From: Streptomyces sp. SAI-135
Lineage (GTDB): Bacteria > Actinomycetota > Actinomycetes > Streptomycetales > Streptomycetaceae
Direction of reading: 5' to 3'
Length of the DNA stretch: 64,000 bases
Assembly (NCBI RefSeq): GCF_029893805.1
Contig: NZ_JARXYP010000002.1
Location: forward strand, 5,084,001 to 5,148,000
Shown here: piece after piece, positions 26,712-36,271 of the stretch
Numbering within the stretch: the first letter of the stretch is position 1
Layout: each line of letters begins with the position of its first letter
Notes under the pieces: generated by a model
What the model was told of the DNA's origin: nothing
The model's database searches: none
Seen by the model: the letters and a program-made list of their open reading frames with translations, nothing else
Translations under genes and position numbers: made by a program

Positions 26712-29540
26712 TTGTCCCCGACCAGCGAGACCGCACAGGGCGGCCGCCGACTCGTCATCGTCGAGTCGCCTGCCAAGGCGAAGACGATCAAGGGCTATCT
26801 CGGCCCCGGATACGTCGTCGAGGCGAGCGTCGGGCACATCCGCGACCTCCCCAACGGCGCCGCGGAGGTGCCCGAGAAGTACACCGGCGAGGTGCGCCGC
26901 CTCGGCGTGGACGTCGAGCACGACTTCGAGCCGATCTATGTCGTCAACGCCGACAAGCGGGCCCAGGTCAAGAAGCTCAAGGACCTGCTGAAGGACTCCG
27001 ACGAGCTCTTCCTCGCCACCGATGAGGACCGCGAGGGCGAGGCCATCGCCTGGCACCTCCAGGAGGTCCTCAAGCCCAAGGTCCCGGTCAAGCGGATGGT
27101 CTTCCACGAGATCACCAAGGCCGCGATCCAGGCCGCCGTCGCCAACCCGCGCGAGCTGAACCAGAAGCTGGTCGACGCCCAGGAGACCCGCCGCATCCTC
27201 GACCGCCTCTACGGCTACGAGGTCTCGCCGGTCCTGTGGAAGAAGGTCATGCCGCGCCTGTCGGCCGGCCGTGTCCAGTCGGTCGCCACCCGGCTCGTCG
27301 TCGAGCGGGAGCGCGAGCGCATCGCGTTCCGTTCCGCCGAGTACTGGGACCTGACGGGCACCTTCTCGACCGGCCGCGCGGGAGATCCCTCGGACCCGTC
27401 GTCGCTGGTCGCCCGACTTCAGACCGTCGACGGCAGGCGGGTCGCGCAGGGCCGCGACTTCGACTCCCTGGGGCAGCTCAAGAGCGCGAACACCCTGCAC
27501 CTGGACGAGGCCAACGCCCGTGCGCTGGCCGCGGCCCTGGAGCAGACGCGGTTCGCGGTCCGCTCGGTCGAGTCCAAGCCGTACCGCCGCTCGCCGTACG
27601 CCCCGTTCCGTACGACGACCCTCCAGCAGGAGGCCTCGCGCAAGCTCGGCTTCGGCGCGAAGGCGACCATGCAGGTGGCCCAGAAGCTGTACGAGAACGG
27701 CTTCATCACCTACATGCGTACGGACTCCACGACCCTCAGCGACACCGCCGTCGCCGCGGCCCGCGCCCAGGTCACCCAGCTCTACGGCGCCGACTACCTG
27801 CCGTCGAGCCCGCGGACGTACGCCGGGAAGGTCAAGAACGCCCAGGAGGCGCACGAGGCGATCCGTCCCTCGGGTGATCGTTTCCGCACGCCCGCCGAGA
27901 CCGGCCTGACCGGTGACCAGTTCAAGCTCTACGAGCTGATCTGGAAGCGCACCGTCGCCTCGCAGATGAAGGACGCGACCGGCAACAGCGTCACCGTGAA
28001 GATCGGCGGCACCGCCGCCGACGGCCGGGACGTCGAGTTCAGCGCCTCCGGCAAGACGATCACCTTCCACGGCTTCCTCAAGGCCTACGTCGAGGGCGCC
28101 GACGACCCGAACGCCGAGCTGGACGACCGCGAGCGCCGGCTGCCCCAGGTCAGTGAGGGCGCCCCGCTGTCCGCCGAGGAGATCACGGTCGACGGGCACG
28201 CCACCAAGCCCCCGGCCCGCTACACCGAGGCCAGCCTGGTCAAGGAGCTCGAGGAGCGCGAGATCGGCCGCCCGTCGACGTACGCGTCGATCATCGGCAC
28301 GATCCTCGACCGCGGCTACGTCTTCAAGAAGGGCACGGCACTCGTGCCGTCCTTCCTGTCCTTCGCCGTGGTCAACCTCCTGGAGAAGCACTTCGGGCGG
28401 CTCGTCGACTACGACTTCACCGCCAGGATGGAGGACGACCTCGACCGCATCGCCCGTGGCGAGGCCCAGTCCGTGCCGTGGCTGAAGCGGTTCTACTTCG
28501 GCGAGGGCACCGGCATCGGTGGCGCGGCCGAGGCCGGCAACGGCGACGGGGACCACCTCGGCGGCCTCAAGGAGCTGGTGACCGACCTGGGCGCGATCGA
28601 CGCGCGCGAGGTGTCGTCGTTCCCGGTGGGCAACGGCATCGTGCTGCGGGTCGGCCGCTACGGCCCGTACATCGAGCGCGGCGAGAAGGACTCCGAGGGC
28701 CACCAGCGGGCGGACGTGCCCGAGGACCTCGCCCCGGACGAGCTGTCCGTCGAACTCGCGGAGGAGCTGCTGGCCAAGCCCAGCGGCGACTTCGAGCTCG
28801 GCGCCGACCCCGCGACGGGCCACCAGATCATCGCCCGCGACGGCCGCTACGGCCCCTACGTCACCGAGGTGCTCCCCGAGGGCACCCCGAAGACCGGCAA
28901 GAACGCCGTGAAGCCGCGTACGGCCTCGCTGTTCAAGTCGATGTCCCTGGACACCGTGACGCTGGCGGACGCCCTCAAGCTGATGTCGCTGCCGCGGGTC
29001 GTCGGCGTCGACGCCGAGGGCCAGGAGATCACCGCGCAGAACGGCCGCTACGGCCCGTACCTGAAGAAGGGCACGGACTCGCGCTCGCTCCAGACGGAGG
29101 AGCAGCTCTTCACGATCACCCTCGAAGAGGCGCTGCAGATCTACTCCCAGCCCAAGCAGCGCGGGCGCGCGGCCGCCAAGCCGCCGCTGAAGGAGCTCGG
29201 CACCGACCCGGTCAGCGAGAAGCCGGTCGTGGTCAAGGACGGCCGCTTCGGCCCGTATGTGACCGACGGGGAGACCAACGCGACCCTGCGCTCCGGCGAC
29301 AGCGTCGAGGAGATCACCCCCGAGCGCGGCTTCGAGCTGCTCGCCGAGAAGCGGGCCAAGGGGCCCGCCAAGAAGACGGCGAAGAAGGCGCCCGCCAAGA
29401 AGGCCCCGGCCAAGAAGGCGACGGCCGCCAAGAAGACCGCGGCGAAGAAGACCACGACGGCCGCGAAGAAGACCACGGCGAAGAAGACGACCGCCACCGC
29501 GAAGAAGGCGGCGGCTTCGAAGGCGGCGTCGGAGGACTAG
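26712..29540 (+). CDS. topA: DNA topoisomerase I
   Basis: A 942-residue type IA topoisomerase that relaxes negative supercoils. The Toprim domain is N-terminal (VIVESPAKAKTIKGYL at residue 14 and DEDREGEAIAWHL at about 107). The active-site tyrosine is in GFITYMRTDSTT (about Tyr334). The C-terminal region has repeated GRYGPYV/L-type units (four to five from 650 to 850) instead of zinc fingers, as in other streptomycetes. It ends in a long Lys/Ala tail (about 885-940, AAKKTAAKK-like repeats) that aids processive DNA binding. The start is TTG 26712 (MSPTSETAQ) preceded by GGAGAGAAGAG. It is probably monocistronic. Confidence 0.97.
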   Translation: MSPTSETAQGGRRLVIVESPAKAKTIKGYLGPGYVVEASVGHIRDLPNGAAEVPEKYTGEVRRLGVDVEHDFEPIYVVNADKRAQVKKLKDLLKDSDELFLATDEDREGEAIAWHLQEVLKPKVPVKRMVFHEITKAAIQAAVANPRELNQKLVDAQETRRILDRLYGYEVSPVLWKKVMPRLSAGRVQSVATRLVVERERERIAFRSAEYWDLTGTFSTGRAGDPSDPSSLVARLQTVDGRRVAQGRDFDSLGQLKSANTLHLDEANARALAAALEQTRFAVRSVESKPYRRSPYAPFRTTTLQQEASRKLGFGAKATMQVAQKLYENGFITYMRTDSTTLSDTAVAAARAQVTQLYGADYLPSSPRTYAGKVKNAQEAHEAIRPSGDRFRTPAETGLTGDQFKLYELIWKRTVASQMKDATGNSVTVKIGGTAADGRDVEFSASGKTITFHGFLKAYVEGADDPNAELDDRERRLPQVSEGAPLSAEEITVDGHATKPPARYTEASLVKELEEREIGRPSTYASIIGTILDRGYVFKKGTALVPSFLSFAVVNLLEKHFGRLVDYDFTARMEDDLDRIARGEAQSVPWLKRFYFGEGTGIGGAAEAGNGDGDHLGGLKELVTDLGAIDAREVSSFPVGNGIVLRVGRYGPYIERGEKDSEGHQRADVPEDLAPDELSVELAEELLAKPSGDFELGADPATGHQIIARDGRYGPYVTEVLPEGTPKTGKNAVKPRTASLFKSMSLDTVTLADALKLMSLPRVVGVDAEGQEITAQNGRYGPYLKKGTDSRSLQTEEQLFTITLEEALQIYSQPKQRGRAAAKPPLKELGTDPVSEKPVVVKDGRFGPYVTDGETNATLRSGDSVEEITPERGFELLAEKRAKGPAKKTAKKAPAKKAPAKKATAAKKTAAKKTTTAAKKTTAKKTTATAKKAAASKAASED

Positions 29541-29574
29541 GTCCGGCGCTGTTCCTCCACCAAGGCTTCGCAAT

Positions 29575-29613
29575 GCGAACGTCCCGGCATCACTTTGGTG
29601 TCGGGACGTGCGC
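29575..29613 (+). terminator. Terminator after topA
   Basis: A 12-bp stem with one mismatch, GCGAACGTCCCG (29575-29586) with CGGGACGTGCGC (29602-29613), closes a 15-nt loop. It lies 34 bp past the topA stop and 50 bp before the tmk start. Confidence 0.85.
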
Positions 29614-29664
29614 ACGTCAGGACGGGCCCTCCGGGCTGTCGGTGGCTCCCGATAGGCTGAACGC

Positions 29665-32600
29665 ATGACCCGTGCGGAGCAGCCAACGGCCCCTGAACCG
29701 GCCCCCGACGACGCCCTGGTCGCGGACTCCCGCGAGCGCGCCGTCCGCGCCCTGCTGCGCAGGCCCCAGCTCAAACGCCTGTGGAGCGCCCAGCTCGTCG
29801 GCGGGATCGGCGACACCCTCGCACTCCTGGTGCTGGTGCTGCTGGCCCTTCAGGCGGCGATCGCCGGGGGCTCGTTCAGCGGCGGCTACCGGGGCGCGGC
29901 GTTCGCAGTGGCGACCGTCTTCGGTACGCGCATCCTGGCGACGCTGCTCTTCGGCGCCGTCCTGCTCGGCCCGCTGACCTCGCTCACCTCGCACGAGGGG
30001 CCGCTCGACCGCCGCTGGACCATGGTCGGCGCGGACGGGGTCAGGCTTGCCCTGCTCATCGTCGCGCCGCTGTGGATCGACTGGATGCCGGACGACGCCC
30101 TGGCGATGCTCCTGGTGACCGTCTTCGTGACCGGCGTCGCCGAGCGCTTCTGGACCGTGTGCCGTGAGAGCGCGGCACCCGCCCTGCTGCCGGCCCCGCC
30201 GCCGGAGGGGGCCACGGTACGACCGCTGCCGGACCACCTGGACGCGCTGCGCCGCCTGTCGCTGCGGACGACCTTCGTGGCGATCCCGCTCGCCGGTGCC
30301 GCGCTCGTCGTCGCGGGCCTGCTCAACAACCTGCTGGGCTCCGGCATCGCCTGGTTCGGCCAGCACCAGGCGGCCCTCGCGTCGTACGTCGCGGCCGGAC
30401 TGTTCGCCGCGTCCCTGTCCCTGCTGACCTTCCTGGAACTGCCCGACACCCGCACCCCGCGCGCGCGTTCGCCGCTGGAGGGGCTGCGCCGGCCCAAGAC
30501 GGGCACCGGCGTCGACAAGGGCCGTACCGGCGCGATCCCGCTGCTGGTGCCGGCCTGCGCCGCGATCGCAGGGGCGATCGCGGCCGCCGTGGCCGTCGCT
30601 GTGCTGCACGCCAAGGACCTGGGCGGCGGCCCGGTGCTGTACGGGCTGATGGTGCTCGCGCTGACCGGCGGTGTCGTCATCGGCATCCGTACGGCCCCCA
30701 GGGTGCTCGTCTCGCTCTCGCGGCGCCGGCTGCTCGCGCTGGCGATCGCCTTCACCGGTGTCGCCCTGCTGGCCGCCGGGCTCGTCCCGGACGTCACCAC
30801 CGTGCTGCTGATCGAGGCGCTGGCCGGTGTCGGTGCGGGCGTGGCCGCCAACACCGGGCACACCCTGCTGGACCAGGAGACCGAGGAGTACCGGCGGGCC
30901 CGGACCACCGAGCATCTGCACGCGGTCGTGCGGGTCGCTGTGGCGTTCGGCGCGCTGGTCGCACCCCTGGTGGCCGCGGCGATCGGCCCGCACCGGCTGG
31001 AGAACGGCAAGTTCGTGTTCGCGCACGGCGGCGCCGCGTTCACCCTGATGCTGGTCGGCGCGCTGCTGCTGCCGGTGGCCGCGCTGGTGCTCGCCAAGGT
31101 CGACGACCGGTCCGGCGTACCGCTCAGGCACGACCTGCGGGACGCGCTGCTCGGCGGCGACGACCCGGTGACCGTGCCCGCCGGCACCGGATTCTTCATC
31201 GCGCTGGAAGGCGGTGACGGCGCCGGGAAGTCCACCCAGGCCGAGGCGCTCGCCGAGTGGATCAGGGCCAAGGGACACGAGGTCGTGGTGACGCGCGAGC
31301 CGGGGGCGACCCCGGTGGGCAAGCGGCTGCGGTCGATCCTGCTGGACGTGTCGAGCGCCGGGCTCTCGCACCGCGCGGAGGCGCTGCTGTACGCGGCGGA
31401 CCGCGCGGAGCACGTGGACACCGTCGTCCGTCCCGCGCTGGAGCGCGGCGCTGTCGTGATCTCCGACCGGTACATCGACTCCTCGGTGGCCTACCAGGGC
31501 GCCGGGCGCGACCTGTCCCCGACGGAGATCGCCCGCATCAACCGCTGGGCGACGAACGGACTGGTACCGCATCTGACGGTCCTGCTGGACGTGTCCCCGG
31601 AGATCGCCCGCGAGCGGTTCACCGAGGCGCCGGACCGGCTGGAGTCGGAGCCCGCGGAGTTCCACGCGCGCGTGCGGTCCGGATTCCTCACGCTGGCCGC
31701 CGCCGACCCCGGCCGCTACCTGGTCGTGGACGCGGGACAGGAGCCCGAGGCCGTCTCGACCGTCGTACGCCACCGCCTGGACCAGATGCTGCCGCTGTCC
31801 GAGCAGGAGATCCGGGAGCAGGAGGAGGCCCGCCGCAAGGCCGAGGAGGAGGCGCGGCGCAGGACCGAGGAGGAGGCCGCGCGCAAGGCCGAGGAGGAGC
31901 GCCTGGAGCGGGAGCGCCAGGAGCAGCTCGCCCGGTTGAAGGCCGAGGAGGAGGAGCGCAAGCGGCGCGAGCTGGAGGAGGCCCAGCGCCGCGAGGCCGA
32001 ACGCCAGGCGGAGGAGGCCCGGCTGCGGGCCGAGGAAGCGCGCAGGCGTGCCGAGGAGGAGCGGGCGCGGCTCCTGGCCGAGGAGAAGGCCCGCGCCGAG
32101 GAGGAGGCGCGGCGCAAGGCCCAGGAGGAGGCCGCCCGCAAGCGGGCCGAGGAGGAGGCGCGCCTGCGTGCCGAGGCCGAGGAGCGGCGGCTGGAGAAGC
32201 AGCGCAAGGCCGAGGAGGCGTTGCTGCGGGCGGAGGAGGCCCGGCGGCTCGCCGAGGCCGCGGCCGCGGCGGCGGAGGAGGGGCCCAGGCAGGCCGCCAC
32301 TCCCGCGCCGGGGATGGACGCGGCGACCGTGCCCACGCCCGTGGTGACGCCGACGAACGCGTCGGGCGGTCCGGTGGACGAGACGGCGGTGCTGCCCCGC
32401 GTGTCCATGGTGAAGGACGACGAGGAGTCCTCCGGGGCGTCCGGCGAGGCGGACTCCGAGGTGACGGCCGAGCTTCCGCAGCCGCCGGTTCCTCCGGGTG
32501 CGGCGGACGAGACGGCGGTGCTGCCGCCCGTCCCGCCGGGTGCCGCCGATGAGACTGCGGTGCTGCCGCCCGTCGCGCCTCCGGGCTCGGCCGAGGAGAC

Positions 32601-32856
32601 GGCCGTACTGCCCCCCGTGCCTCCGGCGCCGGGGGAGGGGCCCTCGGACCGGGTGCCGCGGGGGTACTTCCGGGACGAGGAGCGCACGCGGGAGCTGCCG
32701 CAGGTCGACGAGCAGGGGACGCCTCGGCGCAGGGGCCGGTCGGACTGGGCCGAGGAGACTCCGCTGGACGATCTGCCGACGTTGGCGGACGAGTTGCTCG
32801 GGCCGCATGACGACGAGTACGGGGACGATCGGGGACGGCGGGGCCGGGGGCGGTAG
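29665..32856 (+). CDS. tmk: Thymidylate kinase fused to an MFS-like membrane domain
   Basis: A 1063-residue fusion. Residues about 30-480 form an MFS-like domain with around 10-12 hydrophobic helices. From about 510 comes dTMP kinase: P-loop FIALEGGDGAGKSTQAEAL, then the DR(Y/H) motif ISDRYIDSSVAYQGAGR, and the closing VVDAGQEPEAV (about 690). A charged Glu/Lys/Arg coiled coil (about 710-870) follows, then repeats of DETAVLPPVPPGAA (about 910-990). The kinase makes dTDP from dTMP and is essential unless a second tmk exists. The MFS fusion is a known streptomycete arrangement; its transported substrate is unknown. It is followed by holB, a common actinobacterial pairing. Confidence 0.93.
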   Translation: MTRAEQPTAPEPAPDDALVADSRERAVRALLRRPQLKRLWSAQLVGGIGDTLALLVLVLLALQAAIAGGSFSGGYRGAAFAVATVFGTRILATLLFGAVLLGPLTSLTSHEGPLDRRWTMVGADGVRLALLIVAPLWIDWMPDDALAMLLVTVFVTGVAERFWTVCRESAAPALLPAPPPEGATVRPLPDHLDALRRLSLRTTFVAIPLAGAALVVAGLLNNLLGSGIAWFGQHQAALASYVAAGLFAASLSLLTFLELPDTRTPRARSPLEGLRRPKTGTGVDKGRTGAIPLLVPACAAIAGAIAAAVAVAVLHAKDLGGGPVLYGLMVLALTGGVVIGIRTAPRVLVSLSRRRLLALAIAFTGVALLAAGLVPDVTTVLLIEALAGVGAGVAANTGHTLLDQETEEYRRARTTEHLHAVVRVAVAFGALVAPLVAAAIGPHRLENGKFVFAHGGAAFTLMLVGALLLPVAALVLAKVDDRSGVPLRHDLRDALLGGDDPVTVPAGTGFFIALEGGDGAGKSTQAEALAEWIRAKGHEVVVTREPGATPVGKRLRSILLDVSSAGLSHRAEALLYAADRAEHVDTVVRPALERGAVVISDRYIDSSVAYQGAGRDLSPTEIARINRWATNGLVPHLTVLLDVSPEIARERFTEAPDRLESEPAEFHARVRSGFLTLAAADPGRYLVVDAGQEPEAVSTVVRHRLDQMLPLSEQEIREQEEARRKAEEEARRRTEEEAARKAEEERLERERQEQLARLKAEEEERKRRELEEAQRREAERQAEEARLRAEEARRRAEEERARLLAEEKARAEEEARRKAQEEAARKRAEEEARLRAEAEERRLEKQRKAEEALLRAEEARRLAEAAAAAAEEGPRQAATPAPGMDAATVPTPVVTPTNASGGPVDETAVLPRVSMVKDDEESSGASGEADSEVTAELPQPPVPPGAADETAVLPPVPPGAADETAVLPPVAPPGSAEETAVLPPVPPAPGEGPSDRVPRGYFRDEERTRELPQVDEQGTPRRRGRSDWAEETPLDDLPTLADELLGPHDDEYGDDRGRRGRGR

Positions 32857-32878
32857 CGGTCGTTGTGCGGGCGCGGGT

Positions 32879-32917
32879 GCGTTGTGGCTGGTCGCGCAGT
32901 TCCCCGCGCCCCTGAGT
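32879..32917. repeat. Common Streptomyces intergenic repeat
   Basis: The string GGCTGGTCGCGCAGTTCC, followed by CCGCGCCCCT, matches a short repeat that I recall occurring in very many Streptomyces intergenic regions. Here it lies in the 198-bp gap between tmk and holB. Its function is not established. Confidence 0.6.
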
Positions 32918-33054
32918 GGGTGCGGCGAGGGCACGTCGAGCTGCAGCCACCTGCCCACCGGCCCGCGGCCGACGGCCGTCCGTCGACCCGTTGTCAGTGC
33001 CCACCCGCACAATGGACCCGGAGCACTGAGCACAACGAAAGGGCGGCGTGACCC

Positions 33055-34260
33055 ATGACCGTATGGGACGACCTGGTCGGCCAGGAGAGGGTGAGCGAGC
33101 AGCTCGCGGCCGCCGCTCGGGACGCCGACGCCCTGGTCACCGCCGTCGCCACCCAGGCCCCGCCGCCCGAGGCGTCGAAGATGACGCACGCCTGGCTGTT
33201 CACCGGCCCCCCGGGGGCGGGCCGGAACCAGGCGGCGCGGGCCTTCGCCGCCGCGCTTCAGTGCGTCAGTCCGGACCGGGCCCTGGGGGGAGCGCCCGGC
33301 TGCGGGTTCTGCGACGGGTGTCATACGGCGCTCATCGGCACCCACGCCGACGTCAGTTCCGTGGCCGCCGTCGGCACCCAGATCCTCGCCGACGACATGC
33401 GGGACACCGTCCGCAAGTCCTTCACCTCGCCGGCCAACGGCCGCTGGCAGATCATCCTCGTCGAGGACGCCGAGCGGCTGAACGAGAAATCGGCCAACGC
33501 GGTCCTCAAGGCCGTGGAGGAGCCCGCCCCCCGCACGGTCTGGCTGCTGTGCGCGCCGTCCATCGAGGACGTCCTGCCGACGATCCGCTCCCGCTGCCGC
33601 CACCTGAACCTGAGCACTCCCTCCGTGGAGGCCGTCGCCGACATGCTCGTGCGCCGGGAGGGCGTCGAGCCGGCCGCCGCGCTGGCCGCCGCCCGTGCCA
33701 CCCAGGGCCATGTCGACCGGGCCCGCCGCCTCGCCACCGACCCGGCCGCCCGTGAGCGCCGTGCCGCCGTGCTGAAACTGCCCCTGCGGATCGACGACAT
33801 CGGCGGCTGTCTCAAGGCGGCGCAGGAGCTCGTCGACGCCGCGGCCGACGACGCCAAGCAGCTCGCCGAGGAGATGGACGGCAAGGAGACCGAGGAGCTG
33901 AAGGCGGCGATGGGCGCCTCCCAGGGCGGCCGCATGCCCCGCGGCACGGCGGGCGTGATGAAGGACCTGGAGGACCGGCAGAAGCGCCGCCGCACCCGAA
34001 CCCAGCGCGACAGCCTCGACCTGGCCCTGACCGACCTCACCGCGTTCTACCGGGACGTCCTCGCCCTCCAGCTCGGCTCCCGGGTCGCGATCGCCAACGC
34101 GGACGCCGAGGACGCCCTGGAGCGGCTCGCCCGCGGCAGCTCCCCGGAGACCACGCTCCGCCGAATCGAGGCGATCGGTGCCTGCCGCGACGCCCTCGAC
34201 CGCAATGTGGCCCCGCTGCTCGCGGTGGAGGCCATGACGATGGCGCTCCGAGCGGGCTGA
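33055..34260 (+). CDS. holB: DNA polymerase III subunit delta'
   Basis: A 401-residue clamp-loader subunit of the AAA+ family, working with tau/gamma and delta to load the beta clamp. After VWDDLVGQERV and WLFTGPPGAGRNQAARAFA (a Walker A with Arg-Asn in place of Lys-Ser, normal for non-hydrolysing delta') comes the zinc module CGFCDGCHTALIG with an upstream Cys (QCVSPD). Later motifs are ILVEDAERLNEKSANAVLK, EEPAPRTVWLLC and TIRSRCRH (sensor 1 and SRC). The ATG is 33055. It ends 103 bp before the chosen start of the peptidase gene. Confidence 0.94.
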   Translation: MTVWDDLVGQERVSEQLAAAARDADALVTAVATQAPPPEASKMTHAWLFTGPPGAGRNQAARAFAAALQCVSPDRALGGAPGCGFCDGCHTALIGTHADVSSVAAVGTQILADDMRDTVRKSFTSPANGRWQIILVEDAERLNEKSANAVLKAVEEPAPRTVWLLCAPSIEDVLPTIRSRCRHLNLSTPSVEAVADMLVRREGVEPAAALAAARATQGHVDRARRLATDPAARERRAAVLKLPLRIDDIGGCLKAAQELVDAAADDAKQLAEEMDGKETEELKAAMGASQGGRMPRGTAGVMKDLEDRQKRRRTRTQRDSLDLALTDLTAFYRDVLALQLGSRVAIANADAEDALERLARGSSPETTLRRIEAIGACRDALDRNVAPLLAVEAMTMALRAG

Positions 34261-34363
34261 GGACCGGGAGCGACGGGTGATCATGCGTTTGACCGGGTCA
34301 CTCGTACGGGCCGCATTGCGCACGCAGAGCATGCGCGTCAGTGCGGAGAGTTACGCTCGCCCG

Positions 34364-35995
34364 ATGCACATCAGGCGTAATCCCCGCCGCACCGGCCGCA
34401 GGCTTCCCCTTCGCCGGGCACAGGCGTCGGCACCGGCACGCACGGCCCGTGCCGGTGGCATCCTCCTCGGTGTCGCCGCGCTGCTCGTCTCCGCCTGCTC
34501 CGCGGGCGCCTCGACGACCTCGGCCACCTCGGCCGCCGACGTGGCCCTCGGCGCCCTGCCGCGGTCGACACCGGCCGCCCTCGCGCCGTACTACGCGCAG
34601 AAGGCGCGCTGGCGCGAGTGCGGGGTGCCGGGTTTCCAGTGCGCCACCCTGCGTGCGCCGCTCGACTACGACCAGCCGGCCGGCGGGGACGTCCGGCTCG
34701 CCGTCACCCGCAAGAAGGCCACCGGGCCGGGTGAGCGCCTCGGGTCGCTGTTCGTGAACCCGGGCGGACCGGGCGGTTCGGCGGTCGGGTACGCCCAGGC
34801 GTACGCCGGGATCGGCTACCCGGCCGAGGTGCGGGCCCGTTACGACGTGGTCGCGGTGGACCCGCGCGGAGTCGCCCGCAGCGAGCCCGTCGCATGCCTC
34901 GACGGGCGGGACATGGACACGTACACGGGGACGGACAGCACCCCCGACGACGCGCGCGAGGTCACGGAACTCGTCGACGCCTACAAGAAGTTCGCGGAGG
35001 AGTGCGGCGCGCACTCGGCGAGGCTGCTGCGGCATGTGTCGACCGTCGAGGCGGCCCGGGACATGGACATCGTGCGGGCGGCGCTGGGCGACCGGAAGCT
35101 GAACTACGTGGGGGCGTCGTACGGGACGTTCCTCGGGGCGACGTACGCGGGACTCTTCCCCGGCCGCTCGGGGCGGCTGGTGCTGGACGGCGCGATGGAC
35201 CCCTCGCTGCCCGCGCGCCGGGTGAACCTCGACCAGACGGCGGGCTTCGAGACGGCGTTCCGGTCGTTCGCGAAGGACTGTGTGCAGCAACCGGACTGCC
35301 CGCTCGGCGCGAAGGGCACCCCGGTCGCGGAGGTCGGCCGGAACCTCAAGGCGTTCTTCCGGAAGCTCGACGCGCACCCGGTCCCCACCGGAGACGCGGA
35401 CGGCCGCACCCTCGGCGAGGCCCTCGCCACGACCGGTGTGATCGCGGCGATGTACGACGAGAGCTCCTGGGCGCAGCTGCGGGAGGCGCTGACCTCGGCG
35501 ATGAGGGAGAGGGACGGCGCCGGTCTCCTGGTCCTCGCCGACAGCTACTACGAGCGGGACGGCGACGGCCGCTACAGCAACCTGATGGCCGCCAACACGG
35601 CGGTGAACTGCCTCGACCTCCCGCCCGCGTACGACCGCCCGGAGCAGGTCGAGAAGGCCGTCCCGGCGTTCGAAAAGGCGTCCCCGGTCTTCGGTGAAGG
35701 CCTGGCCTGGGCTTCCCTCAGCTGCGCGTACTGGCCGGTCGGGCCCACGGGTGAGCCGCACCGCATCGAGGCGCGGGGCGCCGGGCCGATCGTCGTGGTC
35801 GGCACCACCCGCGACCCGGCCACCCCCTACCGCTGGGCCCGTGCCCTGGCCGCCCAGCTCACCTCGGCCCGCCTGCTCACCTACGAGGGCGACGGCCACA
35901 CCGCCTACGGCCGCGGCAGCGCCTGCATCGACTCCGCGATCAACGCGTACCTGCTCCGCGGCACCCCTCCGGCGGCCCGAAAGCGCTGCTCATAG
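34364..35995 (+). CDS. Secreted lipoprotein peptidase, alpha/beta hydrolase (tripeptidyl aminopeptidase type)
   Basis: An S33-type peptidase of about 543 residues like streptomycete Tap/SlpD/SlpE enzymes, which release short peptides from protein N-termini outside the cell. The Arg-rich leader ends in the lipobox VSAC. The nucleophile elbow is VGASYGTFLG, the oxyanion strand is FVNPGGPGGS, the Asp is probably in GTTRDPATPYRWA, and the His is in EGDGHTAYG near the C-terminus. A TAP-like C-terminal domain covers the last 120 residues. I start at ATG 34364 (MHIRRNPRRTG) because it gives a normal twin-basic signal; ATG 34331 and GTG 34277 are in-frame alternatives. Confidence 0.88.
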   Translation: MHIRRNPRRTGRRLPLRRAQASAPARTARAGGILLGVAALLVSACSAGASTTSATSAADVALGALPRSTPAALAPYYAQKARWRECGVPGFQCATLRAPLDYDQPAGGDVRLAVTRKKATGPGERLGSLFVNPGGPGGSAVGYAQAYAGIGYPAEVRARYDVVAVDPRGVARSEPVACLDGRDMDTYTGTDSTPDDAREVTELVDAYKKFAEECGAHSARLLRHVSTVEAARDMDIVRAALGDRKLNYVGASYGTFLGATYAGLFPGRSGRLVLDGAMDPSLPARRVNLDQTAGFETAFRSFAKDCVQQPDCPLGAKGTPVAEVGRNLKAFFRKLDAHPVPTGDADGRTLGEALATTGVIAAMYDESSWAQLREALTSAMRERDGAGLLVLADSYYERDGDGRYSNLMAANTAVNCLDLPPAYDRPEQVEKAVPAFEKASPVFGEGLAWASLSCAYWPVGPTGEPHRIEARGAGPIVVVGTTRDPATPYRWARALAAQLTSARLLTYEGDGHTAYGRGSACIDSAINAYLLRGTPPAARKRCS

Positions 35996-36011
35996 CCTGG
36001 TCTGCGGAGCG

Positions 36012-36051
36012 TCCGGGGGTGCCCCGAGGGCTGGTGCGGAGCACCCCCGGA
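36012..36051 (+). terminator. Terminator between the peptidase gene and tRNA-Thr
   Basis: An 11-bp perfect stem, TCCGGGGGTGC (36012-36022) with GCACCCCCGGA (36041-36051), encloses an 18-nt loop and lies 16 bp past the peptidase stop. A TAGACT at 36059-36064 just beyond could be the tRNA promoter -10. Confidence 0.82.
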
Positions 36052-36102
36052 AACTGTGTAGACTTACCGACGTTGCTGATCGCACCATGGTGCGGACAGC
36101 GC

Positions 36103-36176
36103 GCCGCCTTAGCTCAGATGGCCAGAGCAACGCACTCGTAATGCGTAGGTCTCGGGTTCGAATCCCGAAGGCGGCT
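36103..36176 (+). tRNA. tRNA-Thr (anticodon CGT)
   Basis: A complete 74-nt cloverleaf. The acceptor stem is GCCGCCT/AGGCGGC with discriminator T, the anticodon stem is ACGCA/TGCGT with loop CTCGTAA (CGT at 36137-36139), and the T-arm is TCGGG-TTCGAAT-CCCGA. CCA is not encoded. The 3' half (from 36134) doubles as attL of the integrated element. Integration replaced every base after 36177, including the native terminator, but the 44-bp identity restores the tRNA sequence exactly. Confidence 0.97.
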
Positions 36177-36177
36177 C
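36134..36177 (+). repeat. attL core, 44 bp
   Basis: It runs from the last base of the anticodon-stem 5' strand through the anticodon loop, T-arm and acceptor end to one base past the discriminator. It is identical to 54905-54948; neighbouring bases differ on both sides. Confidence 0.95.
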
Positions 36178-36182
36178 TGTGG

Positions 36183-36225
36183 AAGCCTCAGGACTCACTC
36201 GCCGTGACCTGGGGCTTTTGCTTTT
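36183..36225 (+). terminator. Element-supplied terminator for tRNA-Thr
   Basis: The stem AAGCCTCAGG (36183-36192) with CCTGGGGCTT (36208-36217) has one G-U pair and a 15-nt loop, and is followed by the T-rich TTGCTTTT. It lies just inside the left end of the element and copies the role of the native hairpin now stranded at 54954-54985. Confidence 0.7.
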
Positions 36226-36271
36226 GCTGGATGCGGCGACGGCGCTGTGTGCTGGCCGCGCGACTGTCCAT

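Noticed and set aside
26568..29816. 1082-residue minus-strand frame across topA
   Set aside because: Shadow of topA: Leu/Arg/Gly repeats, no domain.
29617..34332. 1571-residue minus-strand frame across tmk and holB
   Set aside because: Spans two real genes on the other strand; length arises from GC-rich third positions.
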